This document shows positions 7,535 through 14,654 of a stretch of 64,000 nt of DNA, in pieces. Below the pieces are notes generated by a model, which was not told where the DNA came from, searched no databases, and saw only the letters and a list, made by a program, of their open reading frames with translations. Location of the stretch: assembly GCA_965247735.1 (NCBI GenBank), contig CBDFHN010000002.1, forward strand, positions 2,418,001-2,482,000. The letters are read 5' to 3'. How positions within the stretch are numbered: position 1 is the first letter of the stretch; each line of letters opens with the position of its first letter. The translations under genes were made by a program, and so were the position numbers. Origin of the DNA: JAOXRU01 sp965247735. Its GTDB lineage: Bacteria; Bacteroidota; Bacteroidia; Flavobacteriales; Flavobacteriaceae.

Positions 7535-9934
7535 ATGTGGAAAGACTTGGAGAATATTAATGATGGATTGGATCTTCCTATACGATTAAGCTTTTGTTTT
7601 AAAAAACTTTTTGCGAAGTACGAAGAACATGCAAATAGCAATAATCCGTTATTGGCCGAGCGTGCACAAAAAATATTGGCAATAAAAGAACAATGTCCAG
7701 AATTAGTAGGTGGGTTTGAAGAATTAAACATTCTTAAAAAGTATAATTCTGAAATAAGTCAAATTTTAGAAGATACTTTTACTACTGTACTCTCCGACAA
7801 TGAAATTAAAGCCGCAACGGTACCTTTTCAGAATCTTGTATTTAACCCTTCCAATAGGTTTAACAAAATTATAGAAAATGCTGGTCCTGATTTTAAATTA
7901 CAAATCAGAAACATGCCAGAAGATCACTTATACATCTTAGGCTGTAGTATTATATTAAGAGGACACTATAATGTTGATGTAGAATATAAAAGACCTTTGT
8001 TCTTTGATATTCCAGACAAAAATGGAATCATCAAAAACTATAGAATTTTATACAATGCAGATTTTACTGAAATAATCCCGACAGAAAAAGCAATTCCGCT
8101 TACAGACGCTGATATTAAAGAGTTATTGGAAAATTTCAATAATATTGAACTTTGGAAAGAAAAATTTCCTCCACATAGTTATATCAGTTCTGGTTTTGTA
8201 ATTTCTAATATGTTTGACGTTACTTCGGATGAAGCCATCTCATCATTAAAAAGTAGTTTATTAGCATCCAAGAATAGCCATCATGATGAAAATTTCATCA
8301 GAAATTTTGAAGGAATATTCCAATCGCTATTTCATATACCAGACTTAAAGGTTGGCTTTACTATTTATGACAATACCGAAGATGTTTTTGAAGCTGTACC
8401 AAGTAAAGGAATGTCAAGTTTTATTTTGATGGATAAAGATCGCATGGAATGCGGAGAATCGCTATGTGGTCATTCTTATCAATGCCTTTTATCAAATAGA
8501 GAATATTTGTCTATGCCAAATATTGAAAAATTCTATAAGATGAATAACGAAGGTATGCCTTTTAAAACGCTTTATGAAGCAGGATATCGTAGTGCTATTT
8601 TTGCCCCTATTGCTAATGGAGATGAAGTATTAGGAATTTTAGAGTTGGTATCTCCAAAACCTTATGCGCTCCACAGTGTAAATGCTAACAAACTGGCAGA
8701 TGTAATGCCTTTTTTACTGGCAGCAGTAATGCGATCGAAAGAAGAAGAAAAAAATGAAGTAGACGCCATTATTCAAAAAGAATTTACTGCAATTCATCAA
8801 AGTGTGTCATGGAAATTTATAAAAGAAGCAAAACGATACTTAAGAGGCACACTAAGAGGAAATGAAACCACACTAAACGAAATTGTTTTTGATGACGTAT
8901 ACCCGCTCTATGGGCAGATTGATATTAGAAGATCTTCTGAGGCACGAAATAATGCTATCATTAAAGATCTTGGTGCACAATTAGAACTCTTACTTGAACT
9001 ATTTGGAGCAGTAGCAAAAGAAGAAGGCCTCCCAATTTATGATGAGATTGTCTTTAGACTACGCAACTACTTAAAAGAAATAAAAGAAGAATACAGAACC
9101 AATAGTGAAGAAACTATTACTGACTTTTTTAATGAAGATATTCGACCACTTTTAGATCATGTAAAAACACTTACCGCTACTTTAAAAGCAATGGTTGTAA
9201 ACTATGAGCTTTCTGTTAGCAATGAAGAAGGCATATACCATTACCGTAAAGATTATGATAATTCTGTTAGGATCATCAATAAGGAAATGGCAGAAATGCT
9301 AGACAAAAATCAGATAAAAGCGCAGGGAATGTTTCCTCATCTTTTTGAACGCTACAAAACTGATGGTGTAGAACACAATATGTATATTGGTGCTTCTATT
9401 TCTCAAAGCAGAAAATTTAGTCAAGTTTATTTACAAAACCTAAGACTATGGCAACTGCAAATTATGTGTGATATGGAGAATGCTTTTTACCAATTGCAAT
9501 CTACCCTCTCTGTAAAACTAGATGTAGCTTCATTAGTATTAGTACATTCAGGAACACTATCCATTCGGTTTAGAATGGATGAACATAAATTTGATGTTGA
9601 TGGTACATATAATGCGAGATATGAAATTATTAAAAAACGCCTAGACAAAGCCTATATTAAAGGAACAACAGAACGTATTACACAAGCTGGTAAACTAACT
9701 ATCGTGTATTCGCAACGTAAAGACGAAACAGAGTACCTCAGATATATTAAACTCTTGCAAACGCAAAAACACATTACTTCAGAAGTGGAACATCTAGAAA
9801 TAGAACCACTGCAAGGCGTAAGTGGTCTAAAAGCATTGCGTGTTTCATTATTATATGCAAAAGAAAGAAATTCGGAAAGAGTATTTACACATAATGAAAT
9901 TCGGAAAAACAAAAATTCGTCTCTAAAAAAATAG
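7535..9934 (+). CDS. Large GAF-domain protein
   Basis: Soluble protein of 799 residues. A GAF-like domain spans roughly residues 245-415 (ending in SAIFAPIANGDEVLGILELVSP, seen as residues about 350-372), framed by long alpha-helical stretches; the last 350 residues are mostly helical and charged and match no domain I can name. There is no HATPase, GGDEF, EAL or HTH motif, so it is not an ordinary sensor kinase or regulator. No signal peptide or membrane segment. The gene stands alone between a divergent phosphoesterase gene and convergent aat. Similar GAF proteins are common in Flavobacteriaceae with no assigned job. Confidence 0.75.
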   Translation: MWKDLENINDGLDLPIRLSFCFKKLFAKYEEHANSNNPLLAERAQKILAIKEQCPELVGGFEELNILKKYNSEISQILEDTFTTVLSDNEIKAATVPFQNLVFNPSNRFNKIIENAGPDFKLQIRNMPEDHLYILGCSIILRGHYNVDVEYKRPLFFDIPDKNGIIKNYRILYNADFTEIIPTEKAIPLTDADIKELLENFNNIELWKEKFPPHSYISSGFVISNMFDVTSDEAISSLKSSLLASKNSHHDENFIRNFEGIFQSLFHIPDLKVGFTIYDNTEDVFEAVPSKGMSSFILMDKDRMECGESLCGHSYQCLLSNREYLSMPNIEKFYKMNNEGMPFKTLYEAGYRSAIFAPIANGDEVLGILELVSPKPYALHSVNANKLADVMPFLLAAVMRSKEEEKNEVDAIIQKEFTAIHQSVSWKFIKEAKRYLRGTLRGNETTLNEIVFDDVYPLYGQIDIRRSSEARNNAIIKDLGAQLELLLELFGAVAKEEGLPIYDEIVFRLRNYLKEIKEEYRTNSEETITDFFNEDIRPLLDHVKTLTATLKAMVVNYELSVSNEEGIYHYRKDYDNSVRIINKEMAEMLDKNQIKAQGMFPHLFERYKTDGVEHNMYIGASISQSRKFSQVYLQNLRLWQLQIMCDMENAFYQLQSTLSVKLDVASLVLVHSGTLSIRFRMDEHKFDVDGTYNARYEIIKKRLDKAYIKGTTERITQAGKLTIVYSQRKDETEYLRYIKLLQTQKHITSEVEHLEIEPLQGVSGLKALRVSLLYAKERNSERVFTHNEIRKNKNSSLKK

Positions 9935-9956
9935 CAGCTTTCTCTTAATTCCCAAA

Positions 9957-10592
9957 CTATTCCAAATAAGAAAGAAAAGCTTCTCTATCAATTTCTCGAG
10001 CACCCAAACTTTCGAGATGGTTTGTATGCATTTGGCAATCTATTAAATTATAATTTTCTTGTTTCAATTTCTGAACCAAAGTGATAAACCCTGCTTTTGA
10101 AGCATTAGAAACTTTAGAGAACATACTTTCCCCACAAAAAACGGTACCCAAATCAATTCCATACAACCCTCCTACGAGTATATCATCTTGCCAAACCTCA
10201 ACAGATTTTGCGATTCCCTTTTTAAACAAAGCGATATATGATTCTTTCATGTTTTTAGTAATCCAAGTTCCTGCTTCATCTTTCCTTTCTATAGCTGCGC
10301 AATTTTCTATAACAGTTTCAAAACAGGTATTAAACGTAACTGTAAAAACAGCACTGCTCAATATTTTTTTCATGCTTTTTGAAATCCGAAGCTCAGTGGG
10401 AAATAAAACCATTCTTGGATCTGGACTCCACCACATAATCATCTCATCGTCATCATCAAACCAAGGGAATATTCCTTTTTTATAAGCCAAGAAAAGTCTT
10501 TCGGGGGATAAATCCCCTCCAAAAGCAACAATTCCCTCGTCGGTAGCACTGTTTGCATCGGGAAATTCAATTTTATCGTTTAAATAGAACAT
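9957..10592 (-). CDS. aat: Leucyl/phenylalanyl-tRNA--protein transferase
   Basis: Aat transfers Leu or Phe from tRNA to the N-terminal Lys/Arg of proteins, marking them for the ClpAP N-degron pathway. The 211-residue protein has the family's signatures: the N-terminal FPDANSATDEGIVAFGGDLSP, GIFPWFDDDD and WWSPDPRMVLFP, then GGLYGIDLGTVFCGESMFS and the closing ECQ-like segment LIDCQMHTNHLESLGA. Length is normal. Single gene, convergent with the GAF protein gene (22 bp gap). Confidence 0.95.
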   Translation of the reverse strand: MFYLNDKIEFPDANSATDEGIVAFGGDLSPERLFLAYKKGIFPWFDDDDEMIMWWSPDPRMVLFPTELRISKSMKKILSSAVFTVTFNTCFETVIENCAAIERKDEAGTWITKNMKESYIALFKKGIAKSVEVWQDDILVGGLYGIDLGTVFCGESMFSKVSNASKAGFITLVQKLKQENYNLIDCQMHTNHLESLGAREIDREAFLSYLE

Positions 10593-10726
10593 TAATCGTT
10601 TTTTATTTGGCTAATACGTAGATTTTCTTGATATTGCAACTGTCTTTAATCAGCAAAAATTATTTTTCATCATTGCTTTTTGAATTTTTAATTTTGATTA
10701 AAGATAATACCTAAAACCACAACATT

Positions 10727-10758
10727 AAAGCCTTGATTATTGAATCAGGGCTTTTTTT
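10727..10758 (+). terminator. Orphan plus-strand intrinsic terminator
   Basis: Ten-base-pair stem AGCCTTGATT / AATCAGGGCT (one G-U pair), 4-base loop and seven T. The nearest plus-strand gene upstream ends at 9934 with aat on the opposite strand in between, so it may end a small RNA. Confidence 0.65.
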
Positions 10759-10902
10759 ATGTTAAAAACTCTTTTCAATTATAATTCTAACGAGTCCCCT
10801 TCTAAAATTCACAACAATTAATAAGTACTACCATTTGCTTTTATTTCCATATCAAGAATAGTATTATACTTATCCTGTCTTAATCTTTAGAAATTATGGC
10901 AA

Positions 10903-10936
10903 TAAAAAAGACCCAGAAGCAAACTTCTAGGTCTTA
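10903..10936 (-). terminator. Terminator of the DUF3127 gene
   Basis: Read on the minus strand: AAGACCTAGAAG, loop TTTG, CTTCTGGGTCTT, then a T-tract. It lies 28 bp after the DUF3127 stop codon. Confidence 0.8.
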
Positions 10937-10963
10937 ATTATGTTTTAACTATAAATAAATCTT

Positions 10964-11335
10964 CTAGAATGGAAGATCATCATTATCATCTTCTTTAAGA
11001 TCTGCAGCAGGCTCAAAAGCATCTACAGGAGCTACTGGTGGTGCGCCAGCTTCTTGTGCAGCAGCGTTTTCTATTCTCCAGCCTTGGATAGAATTAAAAT
11101 ATTTAGTCTCTCCTTGTGGATTAACCCATTCTCTACCTCTTATATTAATACTTATTTTTACCTGTTGACCAACTTTGTAGCTGTCTAACATATCACATTT
11201 GTCTTGAACAAACTCAACTAAAATATGCTGCGGATATTGTTCCTCAGTAGTAACAACAGCTTCTCTTTTTCTAAAGCCATTACCACCATAAGTTTTAGTT
11301 TCATCAATAAATTTTAGTTTCCCTTGTACTTCCAT
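10964..11335 (-). CDS. DUF3127 protein, OB-fold SSB-like, with SSB-type C-terminal tip
   Basis: A 123-residue protein. Residues 1-88 look like a small OB-fold beta barrel of the DUF3127 family, starting MEVQGKLKFIDETKTYG and containing VGQQVKISINIRGREWVNP and an aromatic strand FNSIQGWRIE. A short Ala/Pro-rich linker leads to an acidic end DDNDDLPF. That DDLPF tip is identical to the end of the real SSB in this window and is the peptide by which SSB recruits repair proteins. It probably binds single-stranded DNA or imitates SSB; no experimental role is known to me. Single gene with its own terminator. Confidence 0.8.
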   Translation of the reverse strand: MEVQGKLKFIDETKTYGGNGFRKREAVVTTEEQYPQHILVEFVQDKCDMLDSYKVGQQVKISINIRGREWVNPQGETKYFNSIQGWRIENAAAQEAGAPPVAPVDAFEPAADLKEDDNDDLPF

Positions 11336-11397
11336 TACTCTTATTTTGATCCTTAATTACTTAACACTGCCTCTTCTTCAACTATAGCAGATTTTTG

Positions 11398-11405
11398 CAA
11401 AGTTA
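11398..11405 (-). promoter_or_regulatory. Candidate -7 box TAACTTTG upstream of the DUF3127 gene
   Basis: Minus-strand TAACTTTG, exact TAnnTTTG, 62 bp upstream of the ATG at 11335. No well spaced -33 TTG. Confidence 0.4.
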
Positions 11406-11506
11406 AACAAAATACAAGTGCTACGAAAATGAATACTATGTAACTTAATAACAATAAATCTTAAGTTTTTCCATTATATTTATCAGATCAAACCAACTCC
11501 TATAAA

Positions 11507-12676
11507 GTGCAGTTTCAAAATAAGAGAAATATTATTAACATTTTATCCGTTCTAGGCGCATTTGTTATTGTGAGCCTTATCTTATGGAACACTAATATTT
11601 TCTTTAAAAAATTTAAAGAAGAAGAACGGCAAAAAATGGAGATATGGGGAACGGCTCAGGCGGAATTTACGCAATCTCCTAATCTTGAGACTGAACTGGG
11701 AGACCTTATCCTTACAGTGCTAAGAAATAACACCACTACACCAATGATATTAATTAGCAATGATGGTATTGTAGAACTCAATAATATCCCAAACCATAAA
11801 GCTAGTGACACCATATTTGTAAACAACAAAATTCTAGATTTCAAAAACGAAAACCTTCCTATAGAAATCAACTATAAAGGCGAGCACCTATCCACCCTCT
11901 ACTATGGAAATTCAGAGGTACTAATTAAGCTAAAATACTACCCCGTTGCCCTGCTATTAATAATTTTTCTTTTTGCTGCGGTAATCTTTTTCTTTTTTAG
12001 AACAAATAAAATTTCTGAACAAAACAAGCTCTGGGCAGGTATGGCAAAAGAAACTGCCCATCAAATAGGAACCCCTTTGTCATCGCTTTTGGGTTGGAAT
12101 GAAATTTTAAAATCAGAAAATATTAGCCCTGATATCACACAAGAAATAGAAAAAGATATAGACAGATTACATACCATTACCGAACGTTTTTCTAAGATTG
12201 GATCCTTACCTATTTTAGAAAAAATGAATATTGCTTCGGAAACAAAAAACGCCTATGATTATTTAAAAATCAGGACCTCTAAACTCATAGATTTTGAACT
12301 TATAATTTCTAATCCAGAAATTTTTGTAATGCTAAATCAATCACTATTCCATTGGACAATAGAAAACCTTGTTAAAAATGCTATAGATGCAATGAAAGGC
12401 AAAGGAAAACTTACCCTCTCTATTGAACAACGTGGCAACCTTGCATATATCTTAGTATCTGATTCAGGTAAGGGAATTGCAAAAAAAAACCAGCAGACAA
12501 TTTTTAACCCTGGATTCACTACAAAAAAACGTGGCTGGGGACTAGGATTATCTTTGGTAAAACGAATAGTTGAAGATTATCATGATGGAAAAATAAAAGT
12601 ACTTTCCTCTTCTAAAGATAATGGAACAGTAATGCAAGTAACCTTAAAAATCATACAAACCACAGCCCTCACCTAG
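11507..12676 (+). CDS. Membrane-bound sensor histidine kinase
   Basis: Two-component sensor kinase of 389 residues. One membrane helix at about 12-28, an extracytoplasmic sensor of about 115 residues, a second helix at 146-165, then a phosphoacceptor box ETAHQIGTPLSSLLGW (His185) and a HATPase domain with N box ENLVKNAIDAM and G boxes DSGKGI and GWGLGLSLVKRI. The H box has HQIGTP in place of the usual HELRTP, a form common in Bacteroidota kinases. GTG start at 11507. No regulator gene is adjacent; the small zinc-ribbon gene follows after 2 bp. Confidence 0.9.
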   Translation: MQFQNKRNIINILSVLGAFVIVSLILWNTNIFFKKFKEEERQKMEIWGTAQAEFTQSPNLETELGDLILTVLRNNTTTPMILISNDGIVELNNIPNHKASDTIFVNNKILDFKNENLPIEINYKGEHLSTLYYGNSEVLIKLKYYPVALLLIIFLFAAVIFFFFRTNKISEQNKLWAGMAKETAHQIGTPLSSLLGWNEILKSENISPDITQEIEKDIDRLHTITERFSKIGSLPILEKMNIASETKNAYDYLKIRTSKLIDFELIISNPEIFVMLNQSLFHWTIENLVKNAIDAMKGKGKLTLSIEQRGNLAYILVSDSGKGIAKKNQQTIFNPGFTTKKRGWGLGLSLVKRIVEDYHDGKIKVLSSSKDNGTVMQVTLKIIQTTALT

Positions 12677-12678
12677 TT

Positions 12679-13035
12679 ATGACTCAGGAAAAACTAATGC
12701 CAATAAAAATCACCAATATCACCAATAATTGTCCCGAATGTTTTGGTGCTGATTTAAAACTTACATTTTACCAGAAATACGTATTTAAACGCTTTTCTAA
12801 ACGAATTACGAACGAGATTTCCAATGAAATAAAATGCAATCTTTGTGATACCATCATTTATCCTGTACAATGGACAAATGATTTGGAATTGGTCATGAAT
12901 TATTATCAAAAAGCAGTAGAACCAAAAAAGGCATCAGTAAAATACACTAGCCTTTTTTACATACTTATCTCTATTCCGATGGTAATTTTCGGAATACTTG
13001 GATACCTGTTTTATACTGGTTATATTTCCCTTTAA
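12679..13035 (+). CDS. Small zinc-ribbon, tail-anchored membrane protein
   Basis: Unrecognised 118-residue protein. Two Cys pairs, Cys18/Cys21 (CPEC) and Cys53/Cys56 (CNLC), suggest a zinc ribbon in the cytoplasm, and a single hydrophobic helix at about 91-114 near the C terminus would anchor it. It starts 2 bp after the stop of the sensor kinase and is likely co-expressed with it, so a role in the same signalling route is possible. ATG start at 12679. Confidence 0.7.
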   Translation: MTQEKLMPIKITNITNNCPECFGADLKLTFYQKYVFKRFSKRITNEISNEIKCNLCDTIIYPVQWTNDLELVMNYYQKAVEPKKASVKYTSLFYILISIPMVIFGILGYLFYTGYISL

Positions 13036-13110
13036 GTCAATGACTTTTACTCAATGGTTCGAGACACGCTTCCAGAAAATTATTTTAATTTCAAGGCAAT
13101 CCTTAAGGAA

Positions 13111-13506
13111 TTATAATACAATAGCAGCGCTTATACTTTTTGCTATAGCAGAAAAATCATCTGCACTAAGAGAAATAGTGTTTTTAAAATTCATATCCTG
13201 CATTGACTGTAACGGTATCAGGTGTACATGTGCATGTGGAACTTCTAACCCAACAACAGCTATACCAACCCTATTGCAGTCAATAACACTTTCCATTGCT
13301 TTTGCCACTTTTCTAGAAAATGACATTAAGCCCATAAAAGTTTCCTGATCTAAATCAAAAATTTTATCGACTTCTACCTTAGGCACACATAGTGTATGTC
13401 CTTTTGCATTTGGATTGATATCTAAAAAAGCATAAAAATTGTCATCTTCAGCAATTTTATAAGATGGAATATCTCCTTTTATAATTTTAGAAAAAACAGA
13501 AGACAT
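13111..13506 (-). CDS. HIT-family nucleotide-binding protein
   Basis: Histidine-triad hydrolase of 131 residues with the HAHVHLIPL motif (His91, His93, His95) and an N-terminal FSKIIKGDIPSYKIAED typical of Hint/HinT-type purine nucleotide phosphoramidases. Such enzymes cleave AMP-lysine or AMP-amine bonds in the cytoplasm. It lies 3 bp downstream of greA on the same strand and is probably co-transcribed with it, a pairing common in Flavobacteriia. Confidence 0.93.
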   Translation of the reverse strand: MSSVFSKIIKGDIPSYKIAEDDNFYAFLDINPNAKGHTLCVPKVEVDKIFDLDQETFMGLMSFSRKVAKAMESVIDCNRVGIAVVGLEVPHAHVHLIPLQSMQDMNFKNTISLSADDFSAIAKSISAAIVL

Positions 13507-13509
13507 ATA

Positions 13510-13983
13510 TTATCTAGATATTTCTATTACCTCAAATTTCATAACTCCATTTGGTACTTCTACCTCTGCAATATCTCCCACAGATTTTCCTAAAAGTCCT
13601 TTACCGATAGGAGAATTAACAGATATTTTTCCTGTTTTAAGATCAGCCTCACTTTCTGCAACTAAGGTATAACTCACTTGCATTCCATTGGCTTGGTTTT
13701 TTATCTTCACATTAGAAAGTACCAATATTTTTGAAGTATCTAACTGAGACTCATCTATAAGTCTTGCAGTAGAAAGCACCGCTTCCATTTTAGAAATCTT
13801 CATCTCTAGCAGTCCTTGTGCCTCTTTTGCTGCATCATATTCCGCATTTTCAGATAAATCTCCTTTATCTCTAGCCTCTCCAATAGCTTGTGACGCCTTT
13901 GGACGCTCTATATCTTTAAGTTGATTTAACTCTTCGCGTAAGTTTTTTAATCCTTCGGCAGTATAATAAGATACATTACTCAT
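13510..13983 (-). CDS. greA: Transcription elongation factor GreA
   Basis: GreA binds the secondary channel of RNA polymerase and stimulates cleavage of backtracked transcripts. The 157-residue protein has the usual two parts: an N-terminal coiled coil (residues 1-75) with GDLSENAEYDAAKEAQ at its tip, where the acidic residues act on the active site, and a C-terminal FKBP-like domain ending NSPIGKGLLGKSVGDIAEVEVPNG (described as residues about 123-146). ATG start at 13983. First gene of a greA-HIT pair. Confidence 0.96.
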   Translation of the reverse strand: MSNVSYYTAEGLKNLREELNQLKDIERPKASQAIGEARDKGDLSENAEYDAAKEAQGLLEMKISKMEAVLSTARLIDESQLDTSKILVLSNVKIKNQANGMQVSYTLVAESEADLKTGKISVNSPIGKGLLGKSVGDIAEVEVPNGVMKFEVIEISR

Positions 13984-14037
13984 AACTTCATTCTTTTACT
14001 AATACAAAAAATCCCCTTTTTTGTAGAGGATCCTATA

Positions 14038-14045
14038 CAAATATA
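14038..14045 (-). promoter_or_regulatory. Candidate -7 box TATATTTG upstream of greA
   Basis: Minus-strand TATATTTG, exact TAnnTTTG, 54 bp before the greA ATG. The leader between contains a hairpin ACAAAAAA-GGGGA-TTTTTTGT (about 14005-14023). Confidence 0.5.
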
Positions 14046-14141
14046 CGGATTTTTGTTATAATTTATAAACCTTCACCAATATTCTATCACAACATACTTT
14101 ATTCCCCATTCTAACGTTAGAAAATAAAACACATTTGAAAA

Positions 14142-14579
14142 ATGAAAAAAATAGTATTTGCTATTGCAACCCTAGTCTTGTTTGCTTGTTCTAGCGATCA
14201 AACAAATAGAAACCCATACCTTGTTGAAACAGATTTTAGATTCGACATCAATACAGATCTACCACTATACGCTCCTCTAAAAACACCAGGCAGTGCCATT
14301 TATATTGGAAACAGTAATGTTGGCCTAAGAGGTGTTATTGTTATTAATCTTCTCAATAGCTATTCTGCTTGGGAAGCCAGTTGTCCCAACCATGTGCCAA
14401 ATGACTGTTCTACAACCACAATAGAAGATGGGATTTTAGCAAAATGCTCTTGTGAAGGTTATACATACAGTCTCGCAAACGGAACCGTAACCAATAATGA
14501 CAATAAGGAAGTAACATTACATAGCTTATTACAATACAAAACACAAACTAGCGGAAGCACAGTTACCATTTTTAACTAA
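14142..14579 (+). CDS. Lipoprotein with a degenerate Rieske-like domain
   Basis: A 145-residue lipoprotein; the signal peptide ends in LFACSS with lipidated Cys16. Residues 60-135 follow the Rieske 2Fe-2S layout: a first ligand loop CPNH (81-84) and a second loop CSCEG (102-106) followed by YSLANGTV, as in the CPCHGSxFDLxTG of true Rieske proteins. The second-loop His is replaced by Glu105 and the first loop is CxxH rather than CxH, so a normal cluster may not form. It may be a redox-inactive relative. Single gene, with a terminator immediately downstream. Confidence 0.7.
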   Translation: MKKIVFAIATLVLFACSSDQTNRNPYLVETDFRFDINTDLPLYAPLKTPGSAIYIGNSNVGLRGVIVINLLNSYSAWEASCPNHVPNDCSTTTIEDGILAKCSCEGYTYSLANGTVTNNDNKEVTLHSLLQYKTQTSGSTVTIFN

Positions 14580-14592
14580 AATACAATTCCAT

Positions 14593-14630
14593 AAAAAAGC
14601 ACCTGTTTCTGTAAAACAAGTGCTTTTTTT
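14593..14630. terminator. Bidirectional terminator between lipoprotein and TonB receptor genes
   Basis: AAAAAAGCAC ... GTGCTTTTTT stem with inner CTGTTT/AAACAA pairing; both strands end in a T-tract. It serves two convergent genes. Confidence 0.8.
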
Positions 14631-14654
14631 ATTCTAGTTCAAGAAGATACACCT

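Larger units (their letters stand above)
10593..10963. other. 371-bp intergenic region with two terminators and a possible small RNA
   Basis: Between aat and the DUF3127 gene, both read leftward. It holds a plus-strand TAATTTTG box (10689-10696), a strong plus-strand hairpin with T-tract (10727-10758) and a minus-strand terminator for the DUF3127 gene (10903-10936). The plus-strand pair has no protein gene to serve and could bound a short RNA of about 57 nt. Confidence 0.5.

Noticed and set aside
13050..13070. GGTTCGAGAC similar to a tRNA T-loop
   Set aside because: No acceptor, D or anticodon arms can be formed around it.
12998..13348. Frame antisense to the HIT gene
   Set aside because: Overlaps the well supported HIT gene on the opposite strand and has no family features.
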